A stretch of 64,000 bases of DNA from Streptomyces aquilus. GTDB taxonomy: Bacteria > Actinomycetota > Actinomycetes > Streptomycetales > Streptomycetaceae. The notes under the pieces were generated by a model. That model saw only the letters and a program-made list of their open reading frames with translations. It ran no database searches and was not told where the DNA came from. The stretch covers positions 3,720,001 through 3,784,000 of the forward strand of contig NZ_CP034463.1 of assembly GCF_003955715.1 (NCBI RefSeq), read 5' to 3'. Every line of letters starts with the position of its first letter. Within the stretch, counting starts at the first letter, position 1. This document shows, piece after piece, positions 60,720 to 64,000 of the stretch. Made by a program: the position numbers and the translations under genes.

Positions 60720-62905
60720 CTGTTTTTGGCCTTCTCGTACGTCTTGAGTGCCTGCGTCTCCGTCTGCGGCTGGTACCACGTGTTCACCTGGTACGACTTG
60801 CCGTCCGCGTTGAAGCCGAGCAGGCGGGCGTGCCAGGGGACGCCCTTGAGCGTGAACGTGTATTCCCAGACCACCGCCGGGTGGCCCTGGAACTCCGTGT
60901 CCTCCAAGCGGATCTTTCGGTAGTCCTGGCCCTGGTGGGCGTTCTGCTCCGAGGTCTTCCAGGTGTCCATCAGGTCGCCTCGGGCGAGGGCGGACAGCGC
61001 GGCGAGTTCCTGGGTGCCGTCGGGGGAGGTGTAGTGCACCTCCGCACCTGTCTTCACATCTCTGCGCCACCCCTGGGGGGTTGCCCAGGCGAAGCCGCCG
61101 GCTTCTCGGTGGGCGCCGGGTGGGAGGGACCGGGGGCGTGAGGTGCCTTCGACTGTGGGGGACGGGGAGGCGGAGGCGGGGGCTGTCGAGGTGGGTGTCG
61201 GGGTGGGGGTGCCTTGTGCCTCGTCTTTCGTGCCGGGTGAGTTGGCGTTCAGCAGGATCACGGTGGTGATCACCGCGGCGGCTGTGGTGAGGGCTGCGAC
61301 GGTGAGGAGGCGGGTGCGGGTTCGTGGGTGGGGGCGGTGTGGGGGTGCTGGGAGGGGGCGTCGTTCGGTGACGGCCTCTGAGCGGATGAGGGAGATGCCG
61401 CCGTGAGCCTCTGAGGAGGCGTTGTGGGTGGGGGCGGGAGCCGGGCCTTCGGCCCGGATCGATTTCCCACCCGCACCACCCGTGCGACTTTCGTGGTCGG
61501 GTGCGGGTGGCCCCTGTGGGGGTTGGACGCCGGTGGCGGGTGCGGGGTTGTGGGTGGGGGCGAAGGGCGCCGGTCGGGGTTGGGCGTCGGCTGCGGGTGC
61601 GGGGTCGTAGGGGGGAGCGAAGGGTCCCTGGCGGGGTGGGGCGTCGGCGGCATGCGCAGGGGCCGGTGGGCCCTCGCCGGGGTCGGGGCCCGCGGCGGGT
61701 GCGGGATCGTGGATGGGAGCGAACGGCGCCTGGCCGGACTGGGCGTCTGCGGCATCCGTGGGGGGCGGTGGGCCCTTGTGGGGCTCGGTGCCGGGGGTGG
61801 GTGGTGGAGTGGCGTCTGTGTGTGGTGGCTTGTGGGTGTCGGGGTGGGGTGGTTTCCGGTCGGGTGTGGGGGTGGGCGGCAGGTGGGCCGGGAGTTGTGA
61901 GGCGTTCAGGTAAGGGGGCGTGGGGAGTTCTGGCCTCGGCCAGGGGAAGACCGGGGTGGGTGTGTCCTGGACGGGGGTTGGGGTTGAGGGGGGTTCGTCG
62001 GCCTCCCTTCCCACCCGTACCGTCGGTGTCGGTGGTGGGAATGCCGTCGGGGTGAGTGCCTCTTCCGCCTCGTCCAGGCCTGGGCGCAGGTCCGGATCCT
62101 TGTCCAGGAGTGCGGCCAGGATGGGGCGCAACGGTCCTGCCCCGGCGGGGAGTTCGGGCTCCTCGTACAACACCGCGTGGAGGGTTGCGAGGGTGGTGTC
62201 CCGGGAGAAGGGGGACCGGCCGCCCAGGGCCGCGCACAGCGTCGCGCCCAGTGACCAGATGTCGGACGGTGGGCCCTGCGGGCGGCCCGCGATGCGTTCG
62301 GGGGCCATGTAGTCGGGGGAACCGACCAGCATGCCGACCATGGTGAGCGCCTTGGCGTCCTGGATGGCCGCGATGCCGAAGTCCGTGAGGACCACGCGGT
62401 GGCCGGCGCCCTCCACCAGCACGTTGCCCGGCTTGATGTCCCGGTGCAGGACGCCGCGTGCGTGCACCTGCCGCAGCGCCGTCACCAGTCCGATGCCGAT
62501 CCGGGCCGCCTCCCGGGGGCCGAGCGGGCCGTCCTCCGCCATCATCCGTTCCAGGGAGCGGCCCGCCACCAACTCCATGACGATCCACAGGCGTTCGCCC
62601 TCGTCCACGACGTCGTAGATCCGCACGACGTTGGGATGGTCGATGCGTGCCGTCGCGCGGGCCTCGCGCAGGGTGCGTTCACGGCGGGTGCGGGTGTCCT
62701 CCGCGTCGAGACCGTCGATGCGCATTTCCTTGACCGCGACCTGCCGGTCGAGCATTTCGTCGGCGGCCCGCCACACCCGCCCCATTCCCCCCTGACCGAT
62801 ACTCTCGACCAGGCGATATCGGCTCGCCACGAGGATCCCCGGCGCCCCGCCGCTCCGGGTGTTTCCCGTGTTCCCCGTGTTCCCCGCGCTTCCCGCGTTT
62901 CCCAT
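60704..62905 (-). CDS. PknB-type Ser/Thr kinase with Pro-rich linker
   Basis: 733 residues from ATG 62905 (MGNAGSAGNTG; NTG repeats before the kinase); longer frame to 62950 is open. Kinase ~30-285: GQGGMGRVW, VAVKEM, HRDIKPGNV, LTDFGIA, APERIAG. Long Pro/Ala/Thr linker (~300-555) with degenerate repeats such as PFAPTHNPAPA. Membrane helix (LLTVAALTTAAAVITTVILL), then an external domain with GFAWATPQGWRR and VWEYTFTLKGVPWHAR, a fold shared by many Streptomyces kinases. Signal unknown. Confidence 0.92.
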   Translation of the reverse strand: MGNAGSAGNTGNTGNTRSGGAPGILVASRYRLVESIGQGGMGRVWRAADEMLDRQVAVKEMRIDGLDAEDTRTRRERTLREARATARIDHPNVVRIYDVVDEGERLWIVMELVAGRSLERMMAEDGPLGPREAARIGIGLVTALRQVHARGVLHRDIKPGNVLVEGAGHRVVLTDFGIAAIQDAKALTMVGMLVGSPDYMAPERIAGRPQGPPSDIWSLGATLCAALGGRSPFSRDTTLATLHAVLYEEPELPAGAGPLRPILAALLDKDPDLRPGLDEAEEALTPTAFPPPTPTVRVGREADEPPSTPTPVQDTPTPVFPWPRPELPTPPYLNASQLPAHLPPTPTPDRKPPHPDTHKPPHTDATPPPTPGTEPHKGPPPPTDAADAQSGQAPFAPIHDPAPAAGPDPGEGPPAPAHAADAPPRQGPFAPPYDPAPAADAQPRPAPFAPTHNPAPATGVQPPQGPPAPDHESRTGGAGGKSIRAEGPAPAPTHNASSEAHGGISLIRSEAVTERRPLPAPPHRPHPRTRTRLLTVAALTTAAAVITTVILLNANSPGTKDEAQGTPTPTPTSTAPASASPSPTVEGTSRPRSLPPGAHREAGGFAWATPQGWRRDVKTGAEVHYTSPDGTQELAALSALARGDLMDTWKTSEQNAHQGQDYRKIRLEDTEFQGHPAVVWEYTFTLKGVPWHARLLGFNADGKSYQVNTWYQPQTETQALKTYEKAKNSFTVL

Positions 62906-63061
62906 ATTCCCCGGCAATCCGTCGCACCCCCTCCACCGTGCACCGGTCAACGCCTACTTCAACACAATGGTCACACTTCGCGCCGTACCAGCATAGTGCG
63001 GAGAAATCTTGTGGTAGCTCTTCAAGTACTGCGAATTCAGGCGCAGCCAAGGGGGACGAAC

Positions 63062-63781
63062 ATGAGTTCTCGTCGCATGACGACCATCGCGGGATCGCTG
63101 GTCACGGCATCTTTCTCGGCCGTGCTGATCCTTTCCGGCACCGCCGGCGCGGATGACCAGGGGCCCGGAAGCAGCAAGGGGGGAAAGGTTGTCGACGAGG
63201 CGCCGGACGGCGTGAAGCTGACCACGCTGCTGCCCGAACAGATCTCGGTCGACAACAAGTCCGAGAAGACGGACATCACCGCCACGGTGAAGAACGAAGG
63301 GACCAAGGACAGCGGAAAGATCCAGCTTTTGGTCGTCGGTTTCGACGGCCTCACGGTCAATAGCGTTCAAGGCTGCTCCTCGATTGCCGAAAGCGATCTG
63401 CCGGAGGGCTCGAACAGCGGTTTCGTCTGCCCGATCGACAATCTCGCGGCCGGTAAGTCGAAGTCGTACGCCGTCGACGCGTCGTTCGATCTCGACAAGA
63501 CCGGGAAGATCTGTCTGCCGGTGCAGACCGGCGACGGGAAGAAGACGTACTGGCAGCAGGGCCCGGTTCCGTTCGGTACGACGAATCCGTCGCCGAACGC
63601 CCCGGCCACCCCGCTGCTCCTCGGTACCGACAACAAGCCGGTGGGGCCCGGCGGTGACCAGCTGCCGAAGACCGGTGTCGCGCGCGATCTGCTCCCGGCG
63701 GGGGCGGCCGGCGCGGCTCTGATGGCGGCCGGTGTGGCCGGGCTGTGGTGGTCGACGCGGCGGCCGCGGCAGGAGATCTGA
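63062..63781 (+). CDS. LPxTG-type surface protein
   Basis: 239 residues, GGGGGACGAAC before ATG. Signal peptide (~8-30), an Ig-like domain with VDNKSEKTDITATVKNEGT, two Cys (QGCSSI, FVCPID), Pro-rich spacer, then LPKTGVARD (~204), a hydrophobic helix and RRPRQEI tail: a sortase sorting signal. Divergent from the kinase gene. Confidence 0.9.
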   Translation: MSSRRMTTIAGSLVTASFSAVLILSGTAGADDQGPGSSKGGKVVDEAPDGVKLTTLLPEQISVDNKSEKTDITATVKNEGTKDSGKIQLLVVGFDGLTVNSVQGCSSIAESDLPEGSNSGFVCPIDNLAAGKSKSYAVDASFDLDKTGKICLPVQTGDGKKTYWQQGPVPFGTTNPSPNAPATPLLLGTDNKPVGPGGDQLPKTGVARDLLPAGAAGAALMAAGVAGLWWSTRRPRQEI

Positions 63782-63820
63782 CCGGACGGACACCGACAGA
63801 CACTGACGGACACATGGCGG

Positions 63821-63920
63821 CATAACCTGACGGCGGGTGTCAGGTTATGCCGCCGTCCGTCACGCGGCCGCATAACCTGACGGCGGGTGTCAGGTTATGC
63901 CGCCGTCCGTCACGCGGCCG
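63821..63920. repeat. two perfect 50-bp tandem copies containing a stem-loop
   Basis: 63821-63870 and 63871-63920 are identical. Each holds CATAACCTGAC / GTCAGGTTATG with a 7-base loop; with flanking GGCGG/CCGCC the stems extend to 16 bp. Lies 40 bp past the LPxTG gene and probably serves as a duplicated terminator for both converging genes. Confidence 0.95.
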
Positions 63921-64000
63921 ACCGGAAGCTGTCCGTCGCCGGGAATCTCCCACGCGTTGAGCAGTGGGGGTGGGTCGGCACCGGGCGTCGGTGCCGTCTC
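63890..64000 (-). CDS. C-terminal fragment of a gene continuing past the window
   Basis: 36 codons read from the right edge: ETAPTPGADPPPLLNAWEIP then GDGQLPVGRVTDGGIT and TGA at 63890-63892. The stop and last residues lie within the second 50-bp repeat copy. Composition looks coding, no family can be assigned. Confidence 0.45.
   Translation of the reverse strand, partial: ETAPTPGADPPPLLNAWEIPGDGQLPVGRVTDGGIT

Noticed and set aside
1..64000. CRISPR arrays
   Set aside because: The only regular direct repeats are tandem without unique spacers (4261-4334, 45533-45581, 63821-63920) or the gene-tail copies; no cas genes.

Overview
The window is about 64 kb of a very GC-rich actinobacterial chromosome, almost certainly Streptomyces. 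Evidence: strong third-position GC bias, many GTG and overlapping GTGA/ATGA starts, a long RNase E/G with disordered flanks, a duplicated clpP pair, and the block rplU-rpmA-obg / rne / mreBCD-mrdA-rodA / ndk / folC-valS / clpX-clpP-tig. Most genes lie on the minus strand; coordinates below are on the plus strand.

Layout. 1-3.6 kb: a secreted FG-GAP protein (cut by the window edge), then obg, rpmA and rplU read from one recognisable -35/-10 promoter. 3.6-9.3 kb: a tightly overlapping dTDP-rhamnose operon (rfbA-rfbB-rfbD-glycosyltransferase-rfbC). A 37-bp tandem repeat before rfbC creates two tiny start-stop cistrons. 9.5-15.8 kb: rne, the TIGR03936/DUF2344 protein and an unusual LTPVG-repeat membrane protein. 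15.8-23.1 kb: an accessory island splitting the DUF2344 / radical SAM pair. It carries a Thr-rich collagen-like secreted protein, two glycosyltransferases, and a modular array at the 3' end of the radical SAM gene. 23.1-34.9 kb: radical SAM, CYTH-CHAD, and the cell-shape cluster mreB-mreC-mreD-mrdA-rodA, ndk. 34.9-44.8 kb: folC, valS, clpX, clpP2, clpP1 (with a ClgR-like box) and tig. 45-47 kb: tRNA-Pro, tRNA-Gly and two small orphan genes. 47-64 kb: a kinase/beta-propeller protein, an acyltransferase, an ABC exporter with an HD hydrolase, a PP2C phosphatase, an Eis-type acetyltransferase, a Nei-type glycosylase, rpiB, an amino-acid permease, a second Ser/Thr kinase, an LPxTG-type surface protein and the end of another gene.

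The most interesting structure is the array at 19.6-23.2 kb. The last codons of the radical SAM gene occur three times as direct repeats with a common right edge. Copies 2 and 3 are each followed, in the transcription direction, by a homologous small ORF ending in VEWV. After each small ORF comes one cargo gene: a coiled-coil/Mrr-nuclease/TerD fusion, or a three-helix membrane protein with a Cys/His motif. The outermost copy still encodes a displaced, intact radical SAM C-terminus. This is what successive site-specific insertions into the 3' end of a housekeeping gene would leave, yet no recombinase gene is visible. I infer a small cassette-like accretion system carrying likely defence cargo.

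Everything was read by eye. Protein families are assigned from remembered motifs, not database searches.
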